A DNA stretch of 64,000 nucleotides. It comes from Pteria penguin. Its lineage: Eukaryota > Mollusca > Bivalvia > Pterioida > Pteriidae. The position numbers and the translations under genes were made by a program. The stretch spans positions 51,619,009-51,683,008 of the forward strand of contig CM068585.1 of NCBI GenBank assembly GCA_035048485.1, in the 5' to 3' direction. The notes beneath the pieces were generated by a model, which was not told the origin of the DNA, made no database searches, and was given only the letters and a program-made list of their open reading frames with translations. This document shows, one piece after another, positions 11,901 to 23,300 of this stretch. Positions within the stretch are counted from its first letter, which is position 1. Each line of letters opens with the position of its first letter.

Positions 11901-12080
11901 ATTGCCACAAAGACAAAGGTAGCTAGTTTGAAATATGAATGCAGCTTGTTCTCAAGATTATTCATTTCTTGCCAAAGTAGACAATGTGATTTGGAAGACT
12001 TCTTCAGACACGAATATCAGAAGTTTCCACCATCAATATCATAGAATGGAAATCTGAATTTTGGTACAAAGTCACAACTT

Positions 12081-12803
12081 ATGCCAATATTAGAAAGTAA
12101 TGTACAAATTCCCGTAGCTGCACCACCTGCAGACACTCTCATAATCGATGGAGCTGCTTTGGTTTACTCGGAGCTACCAGGAGTATGTAAAACATTTGAT
12201 GTCTGTGCCATTGATGTGATTTTGCCTTATGTAGAACACTGTGGACATCATCACCGGAGGATAGATATTGTTTTTGACGAATACCATGAGGATAGTTTGA
12301 AAGGCGAAACTAGACGCAAACGAGGAAAAGTAACTTCCAACAGTAGACCACGAAAGTCTTGGAACACATTCTTAAGATGTGATGAAAATAAAAGTGGACT
12401 TTTTCGTTTCCTTGCTGAAAAACTGTCTGGGCTGAAGTGTGAAACAGACATAATTGCGACTCGAGAGGACCATGTTGTAACAAACAACGTTGTTGATGTT
12501 TCACATATATCACCGTGTAATCACGAAGAAGCAGACACCAGAATGTTTCTCCATGTAAAAGATGCAGCGGATAAAGGAAGTGAGAGTGCTATGTTGGTGA
12601 GTTGGGATACAGATGTTGTTGTCCTAGGTGTCTCAATGTTTGATCAATTAAATATTGACAGATTCTGGGTTACATTTGGCAAAGGAAAGGACCTAAGATG
12701 GATCCCTTTACACGGCATATCAAACTCTCTGGGACCAAGAACTAGATCACTGCCATTTTTTCACGCTTTTTCCGGTTGCGATAGTCTCTGCATTTGTCGG
12801 TAA
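12081..12803 (+). pseudogene. FEN1/XPG-like nuclease domain (part of transposon gene)
   Basis: An uninterrupted 240-codon stretch. The acidic residues line up with the flap-endonuclease active site: D23 in LIIDGAALV, D66 in IVFDEYHEDSLKGETRRKRG (compare FEN1 FDGKPPxLKxxExxxR), E149/E150/D152 in HEEADTRM, D176/D178 in WDTDVVVLG and D234 in FHAFSGCDS (compare GCDY). FEN1 spacings between the same motifs (D34, D86, E158/E160, D179/D181, D233) are similar. Assignment is by motif order and spacing only; a structure-based search was not possible. Confidence 0.65.
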
Positions 12804-12864
12804 AGGGAAGAAATCATGTTGGCAGGCTTGGAATGTATATTAGGAGGCAACGGAGGTTTTTAGT

Positions 12865-13314
12865 ATGTTAAACGTCCCTATAGAAAAAATATCTTCTGAA
12901 AACATGACGATCATTGAAAAATTTGTTATTGTGATGTATGATCGGTCAAATTCAACTAACAAACTTGACGAAGCAAGACTTAATTTGTTCGCACGAAAAC
13001 AAAAAACATACAATGCCATACCACCATCCCGGGCAGCTTTAGTTGAACATGTAAAACGAGCTGTTCTGCAAGCAGGCCATATTTGGGGTCAATGCCTTAA
13101 TCGGATTATGAAATTGTCATCACCAGATACATGGGGTTGGGTGAAAAAGGATGGTGTATGGGTACCGTTTTGGACTAGCTTGCAACCTATAGCGGCATCC
13201 TGTCAAGAACTTGCAAAATGCGGATGTAAAAAGAATTGTTCTGGGAATTGCACGTGCTATAGATCAGGTTTACCATGCACAGCACATTGTAGTTGTACTT
13301 GTGACGGGATTTGA
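12865..13314 (+). pseudogene. C-terminal CXC (tesmin/TSO1-like) domain segment
   Basis: Last 149 codons of the transposon gene. A basic helical part (LNLFARKQKTYNAIPPSRAA) and WGWVKKDGVWVPFWTS precede a cysteine cluster of the form C-x-C-x3-C-x3-C-x-C-x6-C-x3-C-x-C-x-C ending CSCTCDGI. This pattern resembles CXC/CRC zinc-binding repeats that contact DNA, so it could recognise the element ends. Confidence 0.65.
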
Positions 13315-13498
13315 GTCGATAAACTGTCAAAATAAGTAATTAAATGCAAAGCTTGCGTATGCGCAGTCCATAATGTACTCCAAATGTAGTTTAAAGTATT
13401 TACAGGTTGATTTCCATCAGATCTTAACCCCTCACCGTTCCAGATATGTTTCAATATAACCATTAGACTACGCTATATATACAGGCAAGCGAATATTT
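13315..13498 (+). other. Transposon 3' non-coding region
   Basis: From the stop codon to the right subterminal repeat. I see no clear AATAAA here; nothing else is recognisable. Confidence 0.4.
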
Positions 13499-13562
13499 GC
13501 CGCCATTTTTAGAATTTGGCGGCATCTTGAAAATACCAAAATTTGCGTGGCACACGGTCTAA
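13499..13562 (-). repeat. Right subterminal inverted repeat
   Basis: On the minus strand it reads AGACCGTGTGCCA ... TTTTCAAGATGCCGCC ... AAAATGGCGGC, the imperfect partner of 8384-8451. Confidence 0.7.
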
Positions 13563-13622
13563 TATGAACAAGTACATACTAAAGAAGTATCATGCCAAGT
13601 TTGTTGCTATTTTGTCAGGTTC

Positions 13623-13633
13623 CCGCCCCACTA
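13623..13633 (-). repeat. Right terminal inverted repeat
   Basis: CCGCCCCACTA, the perfect inverted partner of 8286-8296. The target copy ATA follows at 13634-13636. Confidence 0.85.
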
Positions 13634-15095
13634 ATATTATTATGAACTCATGTGAAGAGTATGCCAGACGTTGGGCTAAGAGAGAGAAGGCTGAATCAGA
13701 CATTCTTTCGGAATGGCTGAAGTCGATCAAAAGTCTGCTAAATCAAAGATTTCGAAGACTTTGTCATTTCTTCAGGAACAAACACTAATCTATATTTCGT
13801 GACTCCAATGTCGTTAGAGAGCATTCTCGATTTCACGAAAATTTCATTATTGTTCCTGCTGACAAGGTAGCTAACCAAAACACTTTCGTATGTAAAGCAT
13901 ATTATATTAAAAGCCTCATAGAAGAGCTTGGTCTTCATTCTACGCCTAGTAATCCAACCACCACAAATTTGTCTCCTTCAGAGGTATTTTATAATTACAA
14001 GTCAGTTCTCAATTCCTTCATTATTACTACGAATGAATCTGATCTCGGGCTACCATACCTTTTTGGATCCATAGATGCATAAAACTCCATATAAACATCA
14101 ATTCATAGCTGGATCTTCCAAGTGTTCCACCAAGCCTCTTTCCATATTACTCACTAACATTCTAACAGAAATCCAACATGGTCTTCAGAAATACTACTCT
14201 ACTGCTTACTCGAGAAGCGGAATCAATCAGATCCTAAAGAATTCCGAGGAACTTCTAGAGCACTTAAAATCTCCTATTTTCAATAATGTCACTTCGACTT
14301 TCGACTTTTCTATTCTTATACAACCATTCCTCATCAAAAATTTTAGAATAGATTAACATCAATTATTCAAAACGCCTTCTTTCACCAAAAAATAAAAAAA
14401 GAATTTGCAGGTATAAGTGTCTCGATTTAGGCCACAACGACACGTATTTTGTAAAGGAACGGTCTTATTCCAGAGATCGTCCAAATGTTAGAATTTCTAA
14501 TAGATAATATTTTTGTGATATTTGGTGGGACAGTGCTCCAACAGATTGTAGGCCTTCAAATGGGTACTAATTGCGCGCTAATTGGCCAACATATTTTTGT
14601 ACTCTTACAAAGCAGAACTCATACAGTCTCTGCCTTCCAAAGGCAATAAACAATTAGCATCTTGGTTCCACTTTACTTACAAATACATCGATGACGTTTT
14701 GTCGATTAACAACCCTGTATTTGAGGACCACCTCAACATCATATATTCAAAGGAACTCGAGATAACATACACAACTGAGAGCGCATAGTCTGCTTCACAC
14801 CTCGATATACTCTATCAATTAGTGACCATGATTCATCACTAACCTCTCTGTATGACAAACATGACGACTTCAATTTCATTATTAACAACTCCCCTTTTCT
14901 GAGTAGCAACATACCTTCCTCTCCCGCATATGGCGTCTTCATTTCACAACTGGTACGCTATGCTAGGGTATTCTCTAAATACAAAAATTTCGTCCTGAGG
15001 ACGAAGCTTCTTGCCACAAAACTACTCTCACAAGGATATATCCTGACCATACAAACTAACGATCTTTTGAGTGTACTTGATTTGACACAATAAAT
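13634..15095 (+). pseudogene. Penelope-like element 1, 3' part (reverse transcriptase)
   Basis: Continuation of the element split at 8285. It reads IIMNSCEEYARRWAKREKAE, then PADKVANQNTFVCKAYYIKS, HQFIAGSSKCSTKPLSILL (RT finger), TSTFDFSIL (motif A region), the GTN motif B, and YIDDVLSINN (motif C, catalytic aspartates present near 14690), followed by ISQLVRYARVFS-type sequence to about 15095. Several frameshifts and stops make it dead. The subfamily (YIDDVLSINN) differs from Penelope element 2 (YLDDILVIDN). Confidence 0.85.
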
Positions 15096-15169
15096 ATATA
15101 TGCATTTCAGATGCCCAAATATGTATTCATACGTATATTTTTATGTATTTACTTCCTAGACTTCAAGAT

Positions 15170-15842
15170 TCAATTTGTCCATGACTGACGCAATAAACGT
15201 TTTGCCGAAAACTGCATAATTGAACGTGACAAATTTGGCGGTGATGGCGTCATGGTTTGGAAAGCCATCAATCAACATTTCAAGTCATCACTGGTTATTT
15301 TGAGGAACATTCTTACCGCGAGGCGCTACATCGATGACGTTTTACAGACTGGGCTCAACGTTATCAAACTGTCAAAAATCCGTTGAAGTTTCAACAAGAC
15401 AACGCACGTCCGCCCACCGCTAGGATCACCTAAACTTTCAAACATCCAGGGAATTAATGTAATGGACTTCCCAGCACGTTCACCCGACCTCAATCCTATA
15501 AAGCACACGTGGGATGAGTTAGAGAGACGCGTTCGTAAACATCAACGTCAACCAATAACTGTGGATGAGTTGGCAAGTGCTCTTCAAGAAAGTGGAATAA
15601 ATCGAACTTTATGTCAATCCATGCAGTCCAGATTGCGTGCATGCGTTAAAGCAAATACTCGTTACCAAACAAGACACATGAAATTGGACGTGGTATACAG
15701 AACTGATGAAATCAAATCATAGTATCAAGCATATTGTCAAATATAATTCATATTTTCGAAATAAATCAAGTTTGAACCCGTTATTTACCCTAGTTGTTGA
15801 TTAAACTATATATATTGAATAGGCGTTTTTCAAGTCCCTGAG
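15170..15842 (+). mobile_element. Tc1-like transposon relic, copy 2
   Basis: Plus-strand relative of copy 1 at 618-1480. It contains VMVWKAINQHFKSSLVIL, a FQQDNARPPTAR block with the second catalytic aspartate, and MDFPARSPDLNPIKHTWDEL in which the third catalytic residue is lysine (AAG) instead of glutamate. A frameshift lies near 15350-15400. The open C-terminal frame runs 15462-15722. The 3' end matches copy 1 (AAGTCCCTGAG at about 15842), but the 5' terminal repeat is missing. Confidence 0.8.
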
Positions 15843-16221
15843 AATATTTTAAGATTGAATTTATTTGCAAAGCATGAAGATCTATATTAGTATACGCATC
15901 AAAAGTATTTCTTTGCCCTCTCCAGCGTTGTATTTATGCCAAGCCTTTTTAATACACCAAAATAGTCAAAAAAAAAAAAAAAAACAAAACAAAACAAAAC
16001 AAAAAAGAAAAGAAACTCCTCGCACTCTGTCACTATTTAAATCAGGGTATTTTTCTCTGTTTGTGGCCGTTATGGTCGACTTAACTGCACAGACTAATCT
16101 GTCTCACTTTCGTCGTTCTCTGTATTAATTGGGTTATAAAGAAGACGCTTATGCGTTTATAGTAGTGACGCAGTAATTTGTGTACCTGACTTTGATATGA
16201 TAAATGAGTATATAACCCCAG

Positions 16222-16270
<49 letters not shown>

Positions 16271-17960
16271 TAATAAACAGTGGAATATACACGGAACGAC
16301 ATTATACAAGTATTAGATTGTACGAAACGTGAGCGCTGTTGAGTCATGCTGGAATATCTTTATAACATTACTCGTAATCATGCTCGAGATCCGTACTCGA
16401 GTGAGTATGGGTTTGGAGATTGATTACACTAAACCTGATTACACTAAACCTCCTTCACAGACCATGTGTATCAATATATATTATTAATATTTCTGATAAA
16501 CACTTTTTTAAAGTATTTCCTATAGAAACACATAGAACACTATGATTAGCAGGATGGGTTTGTGAGACATGAATGCCCCAGGAGACTGCAAAATTGACAC
16601 TGTCCCGTTTCAGGGTCACGTGATATCACTGAAGGGTGTGTATTCCTCAGAAACACGGACAAACAGTTTAATGGACGCACGGTCAGATTGACGGTATCAA
16701 ACGATTGAAAACTTCCACCCAATGGACATAATTATAATGGGGATTTTTTTTTTGTATTTTGTACTGACGTGAATACACTGACATTTCTGAGATTTCTTGT
16801 GAAGAGAGAAAGTATCTATCAGCAAATTGTCACGGCTTTTCTATTTCATCTACATTAAGGATTATTGTTTATGTGGTTGCTCCCATTACTAGTAGTTTTA
16901 AGATTCTTCAATAAATCATGAAATAAATCAAAATTTTTTAGTAAAAGGTTGGCATTCCACATCACTACATGTATTTTCGTTTTTACAACTTGAGCCACAG
17001 TATCCAGTTTCTAGCGTCACTGGTGATTTTTTTTTCATTTGATTTGTTTTCTTATTTATTTATTTATTTAGTATCCTTGCATGTTATATTAACCATATCT
17101 GCCGAGATTCCGGAAATATACACAACGCATGCATGCAGACATGTTGCTAAGGAACATTTGTCGTTAGTGCAATCGGAAGTCGAAATTGTAAAAATAAAAT
17201 CGTACGAGAGATAGAGTTAAAAGTGTTTCTGAAAAGGATGTTATAATTCACTAACGTTAAAGACGTATGATAAAACATCAATTTCTTTTCGTTTGTTAAA
17301 GAATGTTGCATTTTGGTTGTTAAATTCCAATTTAAATTAAAAATGTTTTACAATGAACAAACAATACACTCAAATACCATTTGTTTCGATTGCACACTAA
17401 GGGTATAACAATGATAGCAACCTGTTTGCCTGAACTTGGTTAACTTGTTTCGAGCAAAATCTTTTAAAGTGGACCATTTCATTTGGTGTCTATTCCCTGA
17501 TATATAAAAACAACCTAACATCAACAAGATGCGATGCCTTTTTTGCCATCATTACTTTGAATGCATTGGTTGATAAAGATGACGTAGGTTTGTTTACAAT
17601 CGATACAAAATTCTAGAACAGCAGAAGACACGATTGAGGCGAATATTGGAAATGAGTGAAAATGAGTGAAAAATAATCTTGGTGTAAATTTGTTTTTGAT
17701 AATCAAATATTTGAATCAAAAGACGAAAGGGAGCATTTAAAATTTAAAAAAAAAGGTATATCGGAACTAGCGCACGGAGACCACCCTGCACATGTGCACC
17801 TGAATTAGCATCACTACAGTACTACATGTTATGGAATACTTGAACGACGCAGATGTATGCTGTAATACAGGAAGAAAAATTATTGAGGTACTGTTACCGA
17901 TACCGATACGTATTGCCATTTGTACCAGACTTGTCTCAGTTTATCGGATACAGAAATTAT

Positions 17961-17999
<39 letters not shown>

Positions 18000-19690
18000 A
18001 GGTAATTGTCACATGTATTGTGAATCCTGTATTTATATACATGTAATCATTAATTCTGTTTATTATTTCCAATAATACTGTATTGAGCTAGAAAATATGA
18101 TATATATTAAGGTTCCTAAGAAACAATTCAATTAGAATTTTATTATGCAAATGCTTTCAAAAAGGGGGAGATGTTTTGCCATCCTGTTTATCATTCTTCA
18201 CCACAGTTCTGGGTAGAGAATGCCAGTTTACTTGAAAAACATTAGGTCCAAGAAATATGATTTGTATATAACTGTAATAACTTCACTTTTTCAATGACTT
18301 GGTCCCAATCTGCTATGATTCTTTGAAGCTGATTTTCTCATGTTATTCCTATTTGACATCTGTAACAACGGATACATACAGTGTAAAAAATTAAAAATAA
18401 ACTCCACTATTCAAGTATGTATGTAAAAGAATTTATGGTTCTGAAAATGAACGATTTTTCCTTTTGCATGATACTAGCTACCTAACCCTGAGTAGATCTA
18501 GATATTAGCAAAGATATTTAAGTACTTCGTATCAGTAAAGGAAAATGATGAAAAAATGACGTACACGACAAATACATGCAAATCAATTCTATTATCATTA
18601 TGACATTCAAACTATAAGCTACCATAACACGACCTTTTTCATTTAATTTTAACCTTATTTCTAACTCTCAGTACACGGTGTTGGGATGATCGAATCCCTT
18701 ATGAACATACAATGTATGTCCTGTAATGCATATTACAAAAGAATATTCCAATATCTATTACGTAAGCAAGTTAAAAATAAGATTTTTTAAATATCGATAC
18801 GTTACTTTTGCTTTTGGCTATACTTGCGATGGTATTTTGGCAATTTGCCACGGAAGTCTGAATTTGACACTCATCATTGCGAGCTCAATTTGCTACGAGA
18901 GTCTGAATTTGCGAGCTCAGTTTGCTACTTATCAAAATAAAAGAATAACATCTTGAATCGCCCTAATTTAAGGGTATAGCATTGACTACCCTTAATTTTA
19001 AATACTTTTCTACTTACACAAATGATACGAGGGCACTAAAATATATACTTTTATTTTTAAATTATCATAGGTTTAATGTTAGCCTATATAATCCCGTCAT
19101 GTAATCAGCCCCTCATGGATTAATGTGATTATGAAAAGGTTATTATGGAAGTTATAATGCTTCAACTTTGACATTTGTTAAATGCAAAGTAATGGATGAC
19201 AATGTACAAAGGGTAGGTTGGCATCATAATGGACTACTTCATATCAGAAAAACACAGCTATGATATGGTTAATTGTATTATATTCGATCTATATTTGCGA
19301 CATACGCATAAATAAGATTCGAAAAAGGTCACATATACAAACGTTCTAAATACAGTGACTGATTATTGTGTAACGCCACTCCACGATAATCTCATGTATA
19401 TTGTGACGGCATTTGTGTAATGCATTTTAAGTGCTACTGAAATGAAACTGCAATATGAAAGTTAACGAGTTCTTCTTCACCAAGTATTTCATAATCTCCA
19501 TGCGAATGGATATGTAAGCAGTACCATGACTTTTTTTGTAAAGTTTCAACAAGTTTTATAATAGACAGGCACGGCATTCTTACCAGTTGAATCGGGTTTT
19601 GATGATGAACATGAGTTTATTACTTGTTATGTGGATGGAATGACACTAGTGATTTCACCTGAATTATTTTTTGGGTTTTTATTTATTTAT
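15843..19690. other. Intergenic region, AT-rich, no gene recognised
   Basis: About 3.8 kb without a supported gene. It holds a poly-A/AAAAC run (15968-16010), a (CA)n tract (16223-16265), a poly-G run (about 17960-17996) that generates a spurious glycine frame, and a small imperfect duplication near 18835-18935 (GAGCTCAATTTGCTACGAGA / GAGCTCAGTTTGCTACTTAT). The short open frames look random. Confidence 0.6.
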
Positions 19691-20088
19691 TTATTTATCA
19701 TTCATCTTATTATTAAGTTTTATTATATCTATCGATCCACAATGACGGCATAAACCCGTTAAAATGAAATACACATTAAGAAATACCTATTCCGTTTTAC
19801 TTATTGTCATGTTTATTATGGTTGATCGTGTAAAGTCAACACTACAAAATCAAATGTGAAACTAATGACATTTTACATATATATGCCATATTCGTATATC
19901 GTTTATCGCTAAATGAATGTTTTGATATTTCCTATCCGTACCCATTGCATCAATCACATTGACACTTGAAATGCATGTTTTTGGCCATGATATCCGCTTA
20001 ATATGAGGAAGTCCATTAATTGTTGTTATAGGTTTTTCAAGACAGTTTTACAGCATTGCTTAGTATTCATGTGCGTTTCGTATTGACA

Positions 20089-20311
20089 ATGATATGTTTT
20101 ACTTGGTTAACCAGGAGTTACTGCATAAAGATAATCGGTGTTATTATGCTAAGTCAAGCATTCCATTTCTCACCATGTCCACAGAATGAACATTCATGGA
20201 AGAAGAGAGAATCAGTGTTTAAATGTAAACCTTTGACATATCATTGTGGGGTTTCAATACAGGGCAAAGAGATGGAGTTTTGTGCTACACCTATGTTTAT
20301 GAGAAAAGGGC
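20089..20311 (+). CDS. Gene A exon 1: signal peptide and first cysteines
   Basis: The ATG at 20089 is shared with gene B (44440), giving exons of identical length (223 nt). It encodes a hydrophobic signal sequence, then [29 protein letters not shown] and EFCATPMF. The donor is GTAAGT at 20312, phase 1. The frame stays open upstream to about 20056 but without a shared ATG. Confidence 0.75.
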
Positions 20312-23300
20312 GTAAGTGCATTATACACCACTTTATCTAATCATTTGGACCAGCTTTCTATCAAACTAGTAAATTATATAATTCTAAAACTACGGCATAA
20401 CGTTAAGTTGCAATATATATATGATTAAAACACGCGTTAATAATGCAGTATGTATATCCAATCTAATGTGTTGCTTATTTTATGAGAATGGGTTAAGGAG
20501 TACATACGTTCTATATAACAATTCGGCCCTGTAGAATAGTGAATTTTGTTAATAGTATGAAACTAATGAGCTAAATCGCACTCCTATACATAGAGGTTTT
20601 TCGTTTACAAAATCTGCTCATTGACAATAAAACTATAACCATTTAAACCTATAATGGTATCTGGATTTTTGTTTTTGTTTTAATTATATAATCAAATTCA
20701 AATTTAGTATGAGCACAGTCCTCTAGCAATATCATACTTACACTGCTGGAAGTGAGCGAGATGTTAAGTTTACTGGCGGAATATGCGATATAATTTCAAG
20801 TCAATAAAATGTCAGAATTACAAAACGCCATCCAGTAGATCTCTTTGTATTTTTTAATGAATGCGTACTAAATATTGATGAATCGAATTGAAATATCGGC
20901 GTATACCAGCTCAATGATTATCTATTTTCAGATTCTAGATGTTGTCATACAACAGTTCCCGATGTTAAATTCCTTCAAATACATGTGTATTGCCATAGAT
21001 CTACTTTATACATTATAGATCTGGTTCTCCACCCCATCGACAAAAGGGGCAGTGCATACTTCGTTCAGTCACATAAATCGTTATTTGTAATAGAAGTTTT
21101 ATTTAGTAAGCACTTTGTTATCATTTTATAACGAAAAAGTCCTGAGCAGTGTCTGTCAAAACAACTGAAGAAATATTAATTTTTCGTCGGTATGGTACTG
21201 GTTTTATTATTGCGTACTATCGTTAAACCCCCTAACTACGGCACTACTTTAAATGCGTCACTTTAGGGAAAACCCTCGCCCTTTGTAGGCAGTAGCGAAT
21301 ATGACGTCATTTTTCACTTGTTCACTTGTGTTTTCGATCGATTTTTTGTCAATGAATACAAACTTCTTGTATTTTCCGTTTTGTCGTTGACGTTCTTAGC
21401 ACACTATAGACGTTAGCGACAAAAAGCAATGTTTACAGATATATTGGGTTAAAACGTGGATAAAGTGAGATGTAAATATTGTAATGTATAATATTAATTA
21501 TTGCAAATAGAGTACCCCTTCTTTTTCTTGGTGTTTCAATTACTTTAGTATAATAAATATAGATCATATATACCATTCAATTTTGCGCACCAGATGCGAT
21601 TTTCTACAAACTGTGTCTCTTCAGTGATGTTTGTGGCCGAATTATTAGAACTTACATAATATATCCATATTTGAAGAACAGTGTTGAAACCAAAATGACC
21701 GAAAAGTGAACCAAAGAATAAATCTAAGGACAGAGCTATGCATGATGGAGATACTCCTTAGTTTTAGAGTGATTTACTTAATTTGATGACTGAAAATTTG
21801 AAGTATATATTTCATGTCAGTACAAAAGCTCTGAAAAGGAGACTTATGATGCCCTCGGGAACTATCAGTTCACCAGCAGTGACACCGGCCTAGTGGTTAT
21901 AATAAATATAGAACATCTATACCTTTTAATTTAGTGCACCATATGCGCAATTTGACAACTTGTGTCTCTTCAGTGATGTTCGTGATGATTAGAATTCTCA
22001 TATAAAGTAATTATTCCTTTAGGTGATTGGAGTAATGTTAAATGTTTAAAACTTGTTTTAACTATATATAAAAAATGTATTAATGAATATATTTAAATTA
22101 TTAGATTTCAATATTATTCAGTAAAACCATACTGCCCCCTTCTCATCATACGAAATAGTAAAACTGAATAATATTGATTTCAAACAAATCCTAATAAAGT
22201 AAGTAGAAGGAAATTATGATCCACAAGCCCTACAAATTGCGTACATAGGTAGTAAAATAAATATAGAAATTTTATAGCTTTTAATTTTGCGCTTTTCTAC
22301 AATTTAAGTCTCTTCAGTGATGCTCGTGACAGAATGATCAGTCCACCAGCCGTGACACCGGACTAGTGGTTATAATAAAGATAGGACGTATATACTTTTA
22401 ATTTTGTGCACCAGATGTGCATTTCGATAACTTATGTCTCTTCAATGATGCTCCTGACCGAAGGGTTGGAATTCTCATATTATATAAATATTTAAAGAGC
22501 AGTATCAAAACCAAAATCACCCAAAATGTGAACCAAAGAATCAATCTAAGGACAGAGCTATGCACGAAGGGGATACTCCTTAGTTTTAGAGTGATTGACA
22601 TAATGTCATGACGGAAAATTTTAAGTATATATCCATGTTAGTAGAAAAGCACTGAAAATTAGACATGATGCCGTCGGGAATTATCAGTCCACCAGCAGTG
22701 ACACCAAGTGATTATTACAAATATAGAACATATATACCTCTTAACTTTGTGCACTAGATGCTTATGTCTCTACAGTGATGCTCGTGACCGAATAGTTGGA
22801 ATTCTCATATTATATAAATATTTGAAGAGCAGTATTAAAACCAAAATTACCCCAAAAGTGAACCAAAGAATCACTATAAGGAAGAGCTTGTCGGCGTTTC
22901 AGAGCAAGTCGTATTTACTGAGTACCGCGACAAACGTTATGAAACAGGGTTAAAAGATTGTTTCCATAGACTACGTCACAACAAGAAGATCACCTGTATT
23001 TACACAAGAAGAGGAGGTGCAGATTGTTAACCACATGAAAGCCATGGCTTATCTTGGTTATGGATATGGAGGTCGTTAATATTGCAACAGACTGTCCAGT
23101 TTTCTTTGGTTAAAGAACACAGTTAGTGCCTTTTACCTCCCGTTGGTTTGATGGCTTTGTAGGCAAATGTTCAGAACCCCGCGTTTTGAAACCCAGGGGA
23201 CCGGAACATCTAAGAGCAAAGACAGCCGAACCAGAGAATATCAAGTACTTCGCCGAGTTACACTGGGTTATGGCAAAATATTAATTGTTTGAGAAACCCC

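Larger units (their letters stand above)
8978..13314 (+). pseudogene. FEN1-like nuclease/CXC protein of the transposon
   Basis: Frame-broken gene that would encode about 1,400 residues. The start ATG at 8978 gives MSKRIRLSTSPDNEWEIHW, with a CFSCQ cysteine pair. In order: a conserved N-terminal block (GYTLLAKNIPEF, DDGQGIDATL, NTKLQKARKR), a segment with FKLADLSLLYQKR, the blocks SAVDNIDHN, FHGTGISIFQHP and QAHTVSTIKHAM, then GSGWATALTEAGIASSGSAE, WLPIQIRDMLSLEKLHP and DQVHEQNNALVKGDGGAIG. The FEN1-like domain follows (12081-12803), then a C-terminal CXC domain. I recognise this as a widespread uncharacterised animal family. At least ten frame breaks are visible (near 9055, 9345, 9505, 10190, 10775, 11300, 11600, 11785, 12050 and 12800), plus a small deletion near 10955 that removes a conserved block. 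The middle region has no function I can name; the transposase activity could lie there. Confidence 0.75.
8286..13633 (+). mobile_element. Candidate new DNA transposon with FEN1-like/CXC gene
   Basis: A 5,348-bp insertion that splits Penelope element 1. Seen directly: identical 11-bp inverted ends (TAGTGGGGCGG / CCGCCCCACTA), an ATA direct repeat at the junctions, longer imperfect subterminal inverted repeats (8384-8451 and 13499-13562), and exact restoration of the host reading frame (FDIIMNSCEEYARRW) when the insert and one ATA are removed. Its only gene is the frame-broken 8978-13314. The ends are not the CACTA order of En/Spm elements (they are its mirror) and do not fit hAT, Tc1 or piggyBac target duplications. 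No known DDE motif was found, so superfamily is unassigned. The copy is dead. Confidence 0.8.

Noticed and set aside
8286..13633. CACTA (En/Spm) transposon, because the ends contain CACTA and the target duplication may be 3 bp
   Set aside because: CACTA elements begin with CACTA and end with TAGTG; this insert has the opposite order, and no CACTA transposase is seen.
16223..16265. CRISPR-like or regulatory repeat
   Set aside because: A plain CA microsatellite; no CRISPR-type repeat-spacer pattern was noticed in the window.
17831..18046. 71-codon frame with a glycine run
   Set aside because: Glycines come from the poly-G tract; no other support.
20056..20088. Gene A start at 20056
   Set aside because: That codon is TTG; the ATG at 20089 is shared with gene B and gives exons of equal length.
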